Positions 19,658 to 27,575 of a DNA stretch of 40,868 bases are shown piece after piece. The stretch covers positions 1 through 40,868 of IMG/VR virus record IMGVR_UViG_3300041411_000220. One strand, written 5' to 3'. Positions within the stretch are counted from its first letter, which is position 1, and every line of letters starts with the position of its first letter. This stretch comes from a virus. Under the pieces are notes generated by a model. The model saw only the letters and a list, made by a program, of their open reading frames with translations. It was not told the origin of the DNA and did not search any database. Both the position numbers and the translations under genes were made by a program.

Positions 19658-19862
19658 GCTTAGCCGGGCGCTCCCGGCCTACGCCTATGGTGATCCGGCG
19701 AGGATCATTGAGGCGCAACAGATTCGTCAGGGCGGCTGCTCGCTTTGCGTCAACTCTGAATCCGTGTTCGGGGTAATGGTGTGCCTCAATGGGTTGAAGT
19801 TCCCGTCCTGTCGCGGCGACAGCAAGAAAGGCCACAGGCTGACGCCTAAAGCCGGTGGCTAG
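19650..19862 (+). CDS. Small Cys-containing phage protein
   Basis: The product is 70 aa. Three Cys in the middle part (GGCSLCVNSE … VCLNG … PSCRGD) may bind a metal, and the tail is basic (SKKGHRLTPKAGG). Genes of this look often sit just before the antiterminator-type gene in Pseudomonas prophages. It overlaps the kinase-like gene and is followed 8 bp later by the Q-like gene. Function unknown. Confidence 0.6.
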   Translation: MAELSRALPAYAYGDPARIIEAQQIRQGGCSLCVNSESVFGVMVCLNGLKFPSCRGDSKKGHRLTPKAGG

Positions 19863-19870
19863 GAGGGCTG

Positions 19871-20290
19871 ATGGCTAGGCGTAGACGTAAGCAAGGAGCG
19901 GCAGCGTATGAGCTGTGGGCCCAGTGGTGCGATGCAGGCGGGGCTGTCAGCGCTGGTCGCTCAATGTTGGCCAAGCTGATCGACAACAAGGGCGAAATAT
20001 TCTTTGGGGGCTCGGGCGGTTCCAGTGAGCCCGCCGACAGCCTGGAAGCGGCTATAGAGTCGCTGGTAGTGGCTATGGCTGTTACTGCGCCGCTCTGCGC
20101 TGACGTACTGCGTCTGGAGTATGACGCGGGGTGGTGGCGGGTCGCCCAGCGCCGAGGCATCAAAAATTATGACCCTCGCTGTATTGGCCAGTATGAAAAG
20201 GCCGAAGCGCTAGGAATCAGTTTAGCCACCTATAAGCGCCGGCTTTCCGAGGCGCTCGACACTATCGAGACTCAGTTGGGGGCTCAATGA
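19871..20290 (+). CDS. Q-like late regulator candidate
   Basis: The product is 139 aa with a basic start (MARRRRKQG). The C-terminal half resembles the sigma-region-4 or helix-turn-helix end of phage Q-type antitermination proteins (APLCADVLRLEYDAGWW; QYEKAEALGISLATYKRRLS; ALDTIETQLG). Position supports this: last regulatory gene of the early operon, upstream of the late lysis and head genes. Such proteins switch on late transcription. It could also be an ordinary late transcription factor. The start follows GGAGGG. Confidence 0.6.
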   Translation: MARRRRKQGAAAYELWAQWCDAGGAVSAGRSMLAKLIDNKGEIFFGGSGGSSEPADSLEAAIESLVVAMAVTAPLCADVLRLEYDAGWWRVAQRRGIKNYDPRCIGQYEKAEALGISLATYKRRLSEALDTIETQLGAQ

Positions 20291-20640
20291 CTCTTCATCC
20301 TTTGTTCGCTGGCTTTAACGGGGTTTGCCCTTACGCGGTGGGTGCGGCCTTGGGCTTTGCCATTCATGTAGAGGCGATTCGCGGCGCTATGCCGGCTACC
20401 CTCGACCCGCTGCAACGGGCTCGACTGGATGAGGGCGGCGACCTGGCTGCCTTTCAATTTGCCGGCGGTTGGGAGGCGCCTGGCGTTCATTGCTTGATGT
20501 TCGCCAAGCCGCTGACCCACCTGGCCGCGACGTGGTGGCGGGCTGGGGCGACTGAGTCCGAAGGCGGTACCACCGCTGCGGCAGGGGCTCGCCATGCTCA
20601 CTTACACGCGGCGGCGTCGGCTGTCGATCACCTGATCTAG
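20287..20640 (+). CDS. Hypothetical protein coupled to the Q-like gene
   Basis: The product is 117 aa, starting within the stop of the Q-like gene (ATGA). It is Ala- and His-rich (HVEAIRGAM; GARHAHLHAAASAVDHLI) with a hydrophobic first half (GAALGFAIHVE). Not recognised. It ends just before a TTAGCTAA-type element and the integrase. Confidence 0.55.
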   Translation: MTLHPLFAGFNGVCPYAVGAALGFAIHVEAIRGAMPATLDPLQRARLDEGGDLAAFQFAGGWEAPGVHCLMFAKPLTHLAATWWRAGATESEGGTTAAAGARHAHLHAAASAVDHLI

Positions 20641-20642
20641 AC

Positions 20643-20667
20643 CTTAGCTAAATCGCTTATTCGCGAA
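20643..20667 (+). promoter_or_regulatory. TTAGCTAA-type element upstream of the recombinase
   Basis: TTAGCTAAATCGCTTATTCGC resembles the half-site runs at parA and the cassettes (TTAGCTAA core plus a degenerate ATCGC/ATTCGC pair; it is described here in two parts to mark positions 20644-20651 and 20653-20664). It lies 92 bp before the recombinase ATG and could bring that gene into the same regulon. No good promoter pair was fixed. Confidence 0.5.
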
Positions 20668-20681
20668 CCCGGCGCCATGCG

Positions 20682-20706
20682 CGTCAGGGCTTCGCTTTGC
20701 CTGACG
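20682..20706. other. Inverted repeat in the recombinase leader
   Basis: CGTCAGG (20682-20688), 11-nt loop, CCTGACG (20700-20706). There is no T run. It could be a leader hairpin or a recombinase arm site; no second copy was seen. Confidence 0.4.
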
Positions 20707-20758
20707 AAAGACAACGCCGCCCGCTGGCACGGCCGTGGGCACCATTGAGGCTCGCACC

Positions 20759-22024
20759 ATGGCAACACTCACGGTTCCTATCTCTGATGCGGTGATCAAG
20801 CGGCACGCCGAAGATCCGCACGTCAGGGAGTTGAACGACCCCCGGCATCCATTGCGCTTTCGTTACCGTAACGATCGAACCAAGGGCAGTTGGCACCTGG
20901 TGCGTTATGACAATGGTCCGAAGTGGCGAAAGGCCGCGAACTGGCCCGACGTACCGGCCCGGCTGATGATCGACAGCGTGCCCGAGGTGCTGGCCCGGCT
21001 GATGACCGATCCTGCAGCGGTGGCCACCGTGGATGGCTGGGAGCGCGTTGGCCAGGTGCTGGACTGGTACGTCGAGCGACTGAAGGCCGACCGGGCGTTA
21101 TCCAGTGAGCGCCGGGCGTCCTCGCTGTCGGCGATCACCCGCCAGTTGCTGCCGGCCCTGGGCGACTTGGCGCTTTGCAAACTCAACCCCGACACCCTCG
21201 ATCGCCATTTGATTTGGCATATGCAGGCCGAGTACAGCCTGGGCTACGTCAAATCGACCTTGGACGTGCTGAAAGTCGTATTCAGTCGCGCACTGACCCT
21301 TAAGAAAATCACCATCAACCCGATGGCGGGCATCACGTTTGGCAACTTCACCAAAGCGAAGATTCGGCCCAAGGGCGCGCGCTTGCGTCATGTGGCCGTT
21401 GTGGATCTGCTGGCCGACTGGGCTGAGTTCTTCGCCAAGGATCCGGCCGGCGTCGCGCTGATGGTGTTGATGCTGGCTCATGCCACGCGCATCACGGAAA
21501 CCCGTCTGGCCAAGTGGAAAAACATCCATCTGGACGCGGGGGAGTGGTTCATTCCCGGCGCTGACACCAAATCAAAGCGCGACCATGTGTTGCCGCTGAC
21601 CCCGCAAGTCGTGGCCTTTCTGCGTCGCTATAAAGAGGTTCAAGAGGCGAGGGGGTACACCGGGGCTTACCTGTTCCCGTCGACCAATCGCACCGGCCGG
21701 CCTATGTCGCGCAGTCAGGCCTTTGCCGTGTTCACCCGTTACGGTGCCGGCGAATGGACCAGCCACGACCTGCGCAAACTCGCGCCTTCTATATGGGCAA
21801 ACCTTGGCGTCGATCCGTTGATTGCCAAGCTGCTGCTCAACCATGCCACCAGCGAACTGGAGCGCACCTACTTCCAAGCCCTGGGCGAGCAGGTCAAGCG
21901 CAACGCCCTGGAGCGGTGGCATGCATGGCTCGACGCACAGGGCTTTGACGCGTTGCAGGACAAGACAGGAGCAAGACGCGCCGTGAAGCCGATCGCGCTG
22001 GACCCCTCGGGGTGGCTGGCCTGA
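20759..22024 (+). CDS. int: Tyrosine recombinase / phage integrase
   Basis: The product is 421 aa. The catalytic set is complete: Arg244 (HATRITE), a Lys near 275 (TKSKRDH), His336 and Arg339 (SHDLRKL), His362 (LLNHAT) and Tyr371 (ERTYFQ). A SAM-like core-binding domain precedes it (~100-200). The ATG at 20759 was chosen over a GTG at 20735. It could integrate the phage. On an element with Rep and Par, it could instead resolve multimers. No attachment site next to the gene could be identified. A dispersed palindrome copy (20861-20873) lies near its start. Confidence 0.92.
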   Translation: MATLTVPISDAVIKRHAEDPHVRELNDPRHPLRFRYRNDRTKGSWHLVRYDNGPKWRKAANWPDVPARLMIDSVPEVLARLMTDPAAVATVDGWERVGQVLDWYVERLKADRALSSERRASSLSAITRQLLPALGDLALCKLNPDTLDRHLIWHMQAEYSLGYVKSTLDVLKVVFSRALTLKKITINPMAGITFGNFTKAKIRPKGARLRHVAVVDLLADWAEFFAKDPAGVALMVLMLAHATRITETRLAKWKNIHLDAGEWFIPGADTKSKRDHVLPLTPQVVAFLRRYKEVQEARGYTGAYLFPSTNRTGRPMSRSQAFAVFTRYGAGEWTSHDLRKLAPSIWANLGVDPLIAKLLLNHATSELERTYFQALGEQVKRNALERWHAWLDAQGFDALQDKTGARRAVKPIALDPSGWLA

Positions 22025-22064
22025 GCCGTACAACCCAAATTAATCATACAAGAGGATTTAAAAG

Positions 22065-22511
22065 ATGACCGATGTGCCGACTTTGCCGTTCGTGGTGGGG
22101 GGGCTGGATGTGGCGACCGATCGCGTCGAAGGCCCATTGATTGATCTTGTGACGGGTCACAACGAAGAGGAAATCGAGCTGAGCCCCGAGGCGCAGCGCA
22201 AGCGGGACCAGCGCGAACGCGAAAAAGCGGCCGGGGTTGAGGTTTTCGAGCTGAAAATGGGCCCGACTGAGAGGGCTATGTTGGCTGAAGGCCAGGCGGC
22301 ACGGGGCTCTAAGGGGGTTCCATATACCGCAACCGAGTACCTTTTGACGCTGATCAGAAACGACAACCGGTTGTTGAGGAACCAGCTTGGCAAGCTGACT
22401 GGTCGGATCTGCAAAAACTGTCAAAAACCCTTGCCCCGTGGCTGTGGAGGGACGTGGGCAAGTGAGTCGCGTTGCCTGCTGGCTCGATCCGAGATCGCCC
22501 TGGAGCTTTGA
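22065..22511 (+). CDS. Hypothetical protein with C-terminal Cys cluster
   Basis: The product is 148 aa with start at 22065 after AAGAGGA. An acidic N-terminus leads to a charged helix (SPEAQRKRDQREREKAAGVE, ~40-60), then a helical middle that looks like a ribbon-helix-helix-type or ParB-like segment (FELKMGPTERAMLAEGQAAR). It ends with CKNCQKPLPRGCGG, a partial zinc-ribbon pattern. Such proteins occur on plasmids next to recombinase genes. Function not known. The palindrome GTGACGGGTCAC (22149-22160) lies inside. Confidence 0.58.
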   Translation: MTDVPTLPFVVGGLDVATDRVEGPLIDLVTGHNEEEIELSPEAQRKRDQREREKAAGVEVFELKMGPTERAMLAEGQAARGSKGVPYTATEYLLTLIRNDNRLLRNQLGKLTGRICKNCQKPLPRGCGGTWASESRCLLARSEIALEL

Positions 22512-22534
22512 GGGGGAATCAAAAAAAAGCAGGG

Positions 22535-22585
22535 TTGACAGTATTCGGGTTTAACACGATTAATGTTTTTTACAGGAATCGTGTT
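22535..22585 (+). promoter_or_regulatory. Candidate late promoter with inverted repeat
   Basis: TTGACA (22535-22540) is followed at 17 bp by GATTAA (22558-22563). AACACGATT (22553-22561) and AATCGTGTT (22577-22585) form a perfect 9-bp inverted repeat over the -10 and start region. It lies before the holin-to-tail block, so it may be the main late promoter with its regulator site. The block runs from here to the end of the tail genes. Confidence 0.5.
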
Positions 22586-22668
22586 TACAGGCGTGAGCTT
22601 TTGCCCTACTCTTTGCTTCATCGTGGTGTTTTTGCGGACGCGACGAGCCATCAGCGACACCCTTTCAG

Positions 22669-22699
22669 CCCCCGGCCCTCACAGGTCGGGGGTTTTTTT
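22669..22699 (+). terminator. Terminator-like hairpin before the holin gene
   Basis: CCCCCG and CGGGGG arms (22669-22692) with an inner GCC/GGT part are followed by seven T. Lying between a candidate late promoter and the first late gene, it is the place where a Q-type antiterminator would act (inference). Confidence 0.72.
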
Positions 22700-22730
22700 A
22701 TGCCTTTTCCCCGGTGTGGGAGTAATCGAG

Positions 22731-23057
22731 ATGCCAGCCATGCCCCCAGAAAAAGACCCGACTTTCTGGGTCATTGTTGCCGCTGCACTCAAGGACCACG
22801 GCTTGGCCGGTCTGCTTGCTTTCGTTCTGAGTTATTTGCGAAGCCTCTACGACGATAAAGAGCCGCGATGGGATCGCCAGTTGCTGGAGGCCGCGTTGGG
22901 TGGCGTTCTGGTGTTTATGGTCGGTATCGGCGCCGAGAAATTCGGTATGTCGGGCGGTTATTCCTACGCCGTCGCCGGCGCCGTTGGTGTCCTGGGCGTT
23001 GAGCAGGTTCGGCAGTACGCCCGCCGGATTGTTGAGCGGAAGGCGGATTCGCTTTGA
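22731..23057 (+). CDS. Holin (three-transmembrane type)
   Basis: The product is 108 aa. Predicted membrane segments lie near residues 11-36 (FWVIVAAALKDHGLAGLLAF), 50-66 (ALGGVLVFMVGIGAE) and 72-88 (YSYAVAGAVGVLGVEQV), followed by a basic tail (RRIVERK). This is the layout of putative three-TM phage holins of Pseudomonas phages, which open the inner membrane to free the endolysin. The start at 22731 has GGGAG upstream. It opens the late operon, while the endolysin and spanins lie at its far end. Confidence 0.82.
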   Translation: MPAMPPEKDPTFWVIVAAALKDHGLAGLLAFVLSYLRSLYDDKEPRWDRQLLEAALGGVLVFMVGIGAEKFGMSGGYSYAVAGAVGVLGVEQVRQYARRIVERKADSL

Positions 23058-23185
23058 GTCGCCGGCCGTTGGTGTCGTTGTTGGTTGTCCTGCTGGCTTG
23101 GGCCTTGTCGGGGCATGTCGAGTGTCTAGAGTCTGAGGCCTGCCAGGTCTCGGCCGTTACGCATAACGAGGTGATTTATGAGTGA
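23054..23185 (+). CDS. 43-residue small protein with hydrophobic segment (TTG start)
   Basis: TTG at 23054 overlaps the holin stop (TTGA), and its stop overlaps the ATG of the next gene (ATGAGTGA). These double overlaps support real translation despite the rare start. The product starts with a hydrophobic segment (SLLVVLLAWALSG), then has two Cys (VECLESEACQ). It could be a membrane or secreted peptide. A dispersed palindrome (23155-23168) lies inside the gene. Confidence 0.48.
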   Translation: MSRRPLVSLLVVLLAWALSGHVECLESEACQVSAVTHNEVIYE

Positions 23186-23501
23186 TACGCGTTTTCAAGT
23201 TTGCACGGTCGAAGAGGGCGTGATTCTGATCGAGGCTGACACGGTTCTGTTCCGAAATGGCGGGATTCAACTTCTGTCGAATGGTGCTTTCAGGGCGCAA
23301 TTCAAAAACTTTGTCTACTTCACTGCCTCAGGTGGTCAGCGCGTGCAGGTGCTTGAGGATCCGGCGATTTCGCCGCTTCCCACGGTTGAGCCGGCCCGTG
23401 TTCGGGCGTGCCACCCGCCGGCCGTCTTCTTGTTGATTTCTTTCGCGTTGGGCTCGGCCCTTGGGCTGATGCTTTCGGATCTGGTCAAGGCGTTTCAGTG
23501 A
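23178..23501 (+). CDS. Small protein with C-terminal membrane anchor
   Basis: The product is 107 aa. The first ~70 residues look like a soluble beta-rich domain (FQVCTVEEGVILIEADTVLF; LSNGAFRAQFKNFVYF). The end holds one membrane helix (AVFLLISFALGSALGLMLSD, ~78-98). It is coupled to both neighbours by overlapping stop/start codons. Function unknown; its place after the holin allows a lysis-timing or superinfection role, without direct evidence. Confidence 0.6.
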   Translation: MSDTRFQVCTVEEGVILIEADTVLFRNGGIQLLSNGAFRAQFKNFVYFTASGGQRVQVLEDPAISPLPTVEPARVRACHPPAVFLLISFALGSALGLMLSDLVKAFQ

Positions 23502-23641
23502 GTAGACCGCTGCCGCCGGCGCCACCTCCAATGCGAACGGTGCGGCACAAGCTGGATTGGCTAGGCGTTCTGCTTCAAGTGTTGGTGCCGATGCTGATCG
23601 GCGCCGTTTGCGCGCTGCGCATGGTTGGCTATTGGCGGTGA
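23498..23641 (+). CDS. 47-residue single-pass membrane protein (GTG start)
   Basis: GTG at 23498 overlaps the previous stop (GTGA). A Pro-rich, basic N-terminus (PLPPAPPPMRTVRHK) leads to one membrane helix (LGVLLQVLVPMLIGAVCALRM). It is the third of three tiny coupled genes after the holin. Too short for family recognition. Confidence 0.52.
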   Translation: MSRPLPPAPPPMRTVRHKLDWLGVLLQVLVPMLIGAVCALRMVGYWR

Positions 23642-23872
23642 GGGCTGTCGCTATGAAGTAAGCGCTAGGCCTTCTCGGCCGTACAGAGACGAACGAATCC
23701 CTTCGAAACAAACGGCGCCACGGCGCTGGGGATCGCGGCCGACGAGAGAATATCGTGCCCGGAGTGCGTCAGTAGCTGCTGACCCCGATAGCGGCCCTAT
23801 GTGCCAAATCTAGTGCGGCCCTACAGCACGGGCGCCGGAGACGTAACCGGCATCAACTCAATGGAGGGATGC

Positions 23873-24616
23873 ATGTTTGACATGAAGTTGGATGTAAACA
23901 GCATCCCTCTGTTTCGCGAAATCTCGGACATTCAGCGTAAGCAAATCCCGTTCGCCCTGGTGCTGGCCCAAACCCGCCTGGCCAAAGACAGGGTAAAGCC
24001 GGGCATCTTGAAAGTGATGCGGCAGCGCCTGGATAGGCCCACCCCAACGACGATGAATAGCCTTTTCGTCCAGCCCGCGACCAAGTCCCGGCCGGCCAAG
24101 GTGTACTTCAAGGACGCTTGGACCACGGGCATACCTGCAGACACTTACCTGCAGCAGGCGGTGCAGGGCGGGCAGCGACCCCATAAGCGATTCGAAAAGT
24201 CATTGATCGCCCAGGGGCTCATGGCGTCGGGGCAGTTCGCGCTACCGGCCAAGGATCTGCTCAACCAGTACGGCAACGTCTCGCGAGGCACCATGACCCG
24301 CATTCTGTCGGGCCTTGGGGCTGCTGAGTCCAGTCGGGGGCACCAGGCCAACGCCACGGGCAGCAAGCGCAGCCAACGCAAGGGCAATGCCAAGCGCTAC
24401 TTCGTTGGCTCTGTTGATGGTCAGCAAGGCGTATGGGAGCGCAAGGCGTCAGCCTTTGGCGATGCGGTGCGGCCAATCTTCTTGTACAGCAACGGCGCGC
24501 CAGGCTATCGGGTGATCTTTCCGTTCTACAAGATCGGGGAAAACATCATCACCGCACACGGCGCGGCCGAACTCACAGCGGCGCTTGGCCAGGCCATCGC
24601 CACCGCCAAGCCGTGA
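23873..24616 (+). CDS. Phage protein of unknown role upstream of terminase
   Basis: The product is 247 aa and basic. The ATG at 23873 was chosen for GGAGGG at 23863-23868; an in-frame ATG at 23861 lacks one. The N-terminus is helical (VNSIPLFREISDIQRKQIPF), the middle mixed, and the C-terminus ends in Ala-rich helices. I associate this kind of protein with Pseudomonas prophages just before terminase, where it is unnamed. A minor virion protein is possible. It is separated from the membrane-protein genes by ~230 bp without a gene. Confidence 0.6.
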   Translation: MFDMKLDVNSIPLFREISDIQRKQIPFALVLAQTRLAKDRVKPGILKVMRQRLDRPTPTTMNSLFVQPATKSRPAKVYFKDAWTTGIPADTYLQQAVQGGQRPHKRFEKSLIAQGLMASGQFALPAKDLLNQYGNVSRGTMTRILSGLGAAESSRGHQANATGSKRSQRKGNAKRYFVGSVDGQQGVWERKASAFGDAVRPIFLYSNGAPGYRVIFPFYKIGENIITAHGAAELTAALGQAIATAKP

Positions 24617-24641
24617 CGGTTTCGGCGGGCGTCGATGCTGT

Positions 24642-24751
24642 GAAGAGGCCGGCATGCCCCCGCCCGGCACCCCGGACCCCCCTCCGGCCTGAATCCTATG
24701 GGTCCTCCTGAGGGTACCGGGCCTAGGGGGTAATTCGGGCCCCGCCTCTTC
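24642..24751. other. Candidate cos (packaging) region
   Basis: The region just before the small terminase gene holds no gene. It is bracketed by an 8-bp inverted repeat, GAAGAGGC (24642-24649) and GCCTCTTC (24744-24751). Between them are C-rich then G-rich tracts and short dyads (GGGTCCTCCTGAGGGTACC near 24700; GGGCCTAGGGGG near 24718; CGGGCCCCG near 24736). Lambda-type phages with gpA/Nu1-like terminases carry cos at this place. The cut site itself cannot be fixed by eye. Confidence 0.45.
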
Positions 24752-24788
24752 GCTATGTATGACCCTTTTTCAGAGGTTGGTTGTTGTT

Positions 24789-25340
24789 ATGTCTTCCAAG
24801 ATCACCACGATCACGCGGCAGCCTGGCTGGCTGAACAAGAAGAACATGGCCGATAGCCTCGGAATTTCGGTGCAAGCCTTTGACAAATGGGACGTTCCGG
24901 CGATCGCGAAGATCGGCCGCGAGTCGTTTTATGACGTCCGTTCGGTGCTGGATAACCGCCTGCAACACCAGACCGGAAAGCAGCAACCCGGAGCTGTCGA
25001 GGTCGATCCGCAGATTGCTTACAAGATCGATTGCGAGCGCCTGCGCTTGCTGACAGAGCAGGCCGACGCCCAGGCCCGCAAAAACAAGATCGGCGACAAG
25101 GAGCTTGTCCCGGTCGGTTTCATGATTTTTGCGCTGTCCAGTTTGTCGGCACAGTTGGCCTCGACCCTGAACACCATTCCTAAAAGCGTGAAGCGCAAGC
25201 ACCCCGATATTGCCGTGCGTCACCTTGACGCCGTCGAAACCGAAATTGCCGTTACGCGTAACGCTGCTGTCGGGTTGGCTGACCGCATACCGGAGCTTCT
25301 AGATGAGTACATCGCCACCGTGGATGAGGCCACTGGTTGA
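24789..25340 (+). CDS. Terminase small subunit (Nu1-like)
   Basis: The product is 183 aa. It begins with a winged-helix or MerR-like DNA-binding motif (WLNKKNMADSLGISVQAFDK, ~11-30) as in lambda Nu1, which recognises cos. A long helical region (IDCERLRLLTEQADAQARKN) and a C-terminal helix for terminase assembly follow. The ATG at 24789 was preferred over one at 24759 because the product then starts like family members. It overlaps the large subunit by 38 bp. A copy of CGTTACGCGTAACG (25250-25263) lies near its end, encoding Val-Thr-Arg-Asn. Confidence 0.82.
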   Translation: MSSKITTITRQPGWLNKKNMADSLGISVQAFDKWDVPAIAKIGRESFYDVRSVLDNRLQHQTGKQQPGAVEVDPQIAYKIDCERLRLLTEQADAQARKNKIGDKELVPVGFMIFALSSLSAQLASTLNTIPKSVKRKHPDIAVRHLDAVETEIAVTRNAAVGLADRIPELLDEYIATVDEATG

Positions 25341-27378
25341 CGCTGTCCGGCGCGGGCTGAAAAGCCTTCAGAAAGATGCCCCCCTGACGGCCGTCGAGTG
25401 GGCAGACAAGTATTTCTATATGTCCTCGGAGTCGTCCTACGGGGAAGGAAAATGGACAACCGAGGCCTTCCAAGTGCCCTTGCTCAATGCAATGGGCAAT
25501 GACCTCATCGAAGAATTGAACCTGCTGAAGTCCGCGCGGGTTGGCTATACGAAAATGCTTGTGGCGAACATCGCCTACAAGATCGAACACAAGAAGCGCA
25601 GCGTCTGCATGTGGAGTCCGACCGACGACGACGCCAAAGACATCATGAAAAAGCACGTCGATCCGATGATTCGCGACGTGCCGGTGATCAAGGCGTTGGC
25701 GCCCTGGTGCGGAAAGAAGCACGGCGACAACACTCAAGAATCCAAGGTGTTCGAAAACCGCAAGGTGCTGTGGTGGCTGGGCGGTACTGCCGGCGGTAAC
25801 TACCGGGAGAAAAGCCCGGATGAAGTCGGCTATGACGAGCTGTCGAACTTTGACGAGGATATCGACGGTGAAGGCTCGCCGACCTTCCTGGGCGACAAGC
25901 GTCTGGAAGGGGCGACCTACCCGAAGTCGATTCGCGGTTCCACGCCGAAGCTTGCCGGCACCTGCCAAATTACCCGGGCGGCCGAAGAATCGGCCTACCT
26001 GATGCGCTTTCACATCCGTTGTCCGCATTGCCGCACTGAGCAGACGCTGAAGTGGGGCGGACCGGATGAACCGTTTGGCATCAAGTGGCTGAAGGACGAG
26101 CGCGGCGAAGTCGTCAAGGCCTGGTATCTGTGCGAGTCGGGTCACGGTTGCACGTTTGAACACCATGAAATGATCGAGGCGTCACGTTCTGGCCGCTACA
26201 TCTGCGAAAAAACCGGGATTTGGACGCGCGACAGCATGGAGTGGTTTGAGGCGGACGATACGCCGATGCGCACGCCGCGCCGCCTCACGTTTCATATCTG
26301 GACGGTGTACTCGACGTTTACCACATGGGTAAAGATCGCTGACGAGCGGGTCAAGGCCGGTAAGGATCGGGGCAAGCTCAAGACGTTTACCAACACCACG
26401 TTGGGCGAGACGTGGGAAGAAGATCAGACCGAAAAGGTTGATTGGGAGCTGTTGCACGCTCGGCGTGAGGTTTACGTCGCCCAGGTGCCGCCGCGTGTTG
26501 TCGTGCTGACTGGCTCGATCGACACTCAAGACGACCGTTACGAGCTGCGCGTATGGGGCTGGGGCGCCGGCGAAGAAGCGTGGTTGATCGATCGCAAAAT
26601 TCTGTATGGCGACCCGGACAGCGCGGTACTCAAGCGCAAAGTAGGGCGCGAGCTGCACCGCATGTACAAGCGGGCGGACGGCGCAATGATGCGGGTTGAA
26701 CGTTGGTGCTGGGACTCCGGCGGCCACCACTCGGACGCTGTCCGGGCTGAAAGCCGCAAGCATGGTGTGCATTGGGTGATCCCGATTTTCGGGGCCAGCA
26801 CCTACGGCAAACCGATTGCGAGCTTCCCGCGTCGCAAGGAAAAGAAGTCAAAAACCTACCTCACTGAAGTTGGCACCGACAACGCCAAAGAGGTGATCTA
26901 CAACCGCCTCAAGCTACAGCCGGACGGCAATCGTCCGGTGCCGGGTCTGGTGCATTTCCCTGCCGACGACCAGATATGCGACAGCGACGAGCTGAAGCAG
27001 CTAACCAGTGAAACCAAGAAATGGATCATGGCCCGAGGGCGACGCGTGCTTCGCTGGGATGCCAGCAAGAAGCGCAACGAGGCGCTCGATTGCTTCGTAT
27101 ACGCCTTGGCGGCGTTGCGGATCAGTCAGGAAAAGTTCGGCCTCGATCTGGAGTATCTGGCGCGACAGAACTCGGCAGCGAGTGATGGGTACGACCAGGA
27201 CGAGCCAGACGAGCCAGACGAGCAGGACGAGTCAGACGAATTGATCGACCTTGACGAGCCACAAGCCCCGGCCACCGAGCCGGAGCCTGAGCCAGCCCCG
27301 GCCCCGATCCAACCTCAACCAGACCACCAGCCTGCCGCCGGCGGCTGGATTGATACAGGAGCGAGCGCATGGCTGTGA
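25303..27378 (+). CDS. Terminase large subunit (lambda gpA family)
   Basis: The product is 691 aa, the usual gpA size. The ATPase part has a Walker A-like KSARVGYTK (residues 76-84) and Walker B VGYDELSNFD (175-184). A zinc-finger-like CPHC…C region follows near 235-285. The nuclease part starts at about 400 (VVLTGSIDTQDDRYELRVW, the metal-binding Asp strand). The last ~70 residues are acidic and Pro-rich (DEPDEPDEQDESDE). It cuts concatemers at cos and drives DNA packaging. The start follows GGAG. Confidence 0.95.
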   Translation: MSTSPPWMRPLVDAVRRGLKSLQKDAPLTAVEWADKYFYMSSESSYGEGKWTTEAFQVPLLNAMGNDLIEELNLLKSARVGYTKMLVANIAYKIEHKKRSVCMWSPTDDDAKDIMKKHVDPMIRDVPVIKALAPWCGKKHGDNTQESKVFENRKVLWWLGGTAGGNYREKSPDEVGYDELSNFDEDIDGEGSPTFLGDKRLEGATYPKSIRGSTPKLAGTCQITRAAEESAYLMRFHIRCPHCRTEQTLKWGGPDEPFGIKWLKDERGEVVKAWYLCESGHGCTFEHHEMIEASRSGRYICEKTGIWTRDSMEWFEADDTPMRTPRRLTFHIWTVYSTFTTWVKIADERVKAGKDRGKLKTFTNTTLGETWEEDQTEKVDWELLHARREVYVAQVPPRVVVLTGSIDTQDDRYELRVWGWGAGEEAWLIDRKILYGDPDSAVLKRKVGRELHRMYKRADGAMMRVERWCWDSGGHHSDAVRAESRKHGVHWVIPIFGASTYGKPIASFPRRKEKKSKTYLTEVGTDNAKEVIYNRLKLQPDGNRPVPGLVHFPADDQICDSDELKQLTSETKKWIMARGRRVLRWDASKKRNEALDCFVYALAALRISQEKFGLDLEYLARQNSAASDGYDQDEPDEPDEQDESDELIDLDEPQAPATEPEPEPAPAPIQPQPDHQPAAGGWIDTGASAWL

Positions 27379-27575
27379 CAGCGCAGGAAATGCTCGATAA
27401 ATACATGCAGGCCGAGGCGGACGTGCTGGCCGGCAAGGACGTGCAGTTCAACGGCCGGCGTGTCGTCATGGCGGATCTGCCGCAAATCAGGCAGGGCCGG
27501 GTGGAGTGGGAGCGGCGCGTGGCTCAGGCGCAGCGGGGAGGGCGCCCGGGTTATTCCCTGGCGTCGTTTGAATGA
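27369..27575 (+). CDS. Head-tail joining protein (lambda gpW family)
   Basis: The product is 68 aa, the size of gpW, which plugs the portal. The family pattern is visible: an N-terminal helix (TAQEMLDKYMQAEADVLAGK), a strand pair (VQFNGRRVVMADLPQI) and a C-terminal helix (GRVEWERRVAQAQR). It starts within the last codons of the large terminase gene and ends in the portal start (ATGA). Confidence 0.88.
   Translation: MAVTAQEMLDKYMQAEADVLAGKDVQFNGRRVVMADLPQIRQGRVEWERRVAQAQRGGRPGYSLASFE

Noticed and set aside
20641-20758. attP next to the recombinase
   Set aside because: No tRNA-like 3' end, no duplicated core and no host junction could be seen, so an attachment site cannot be placed.
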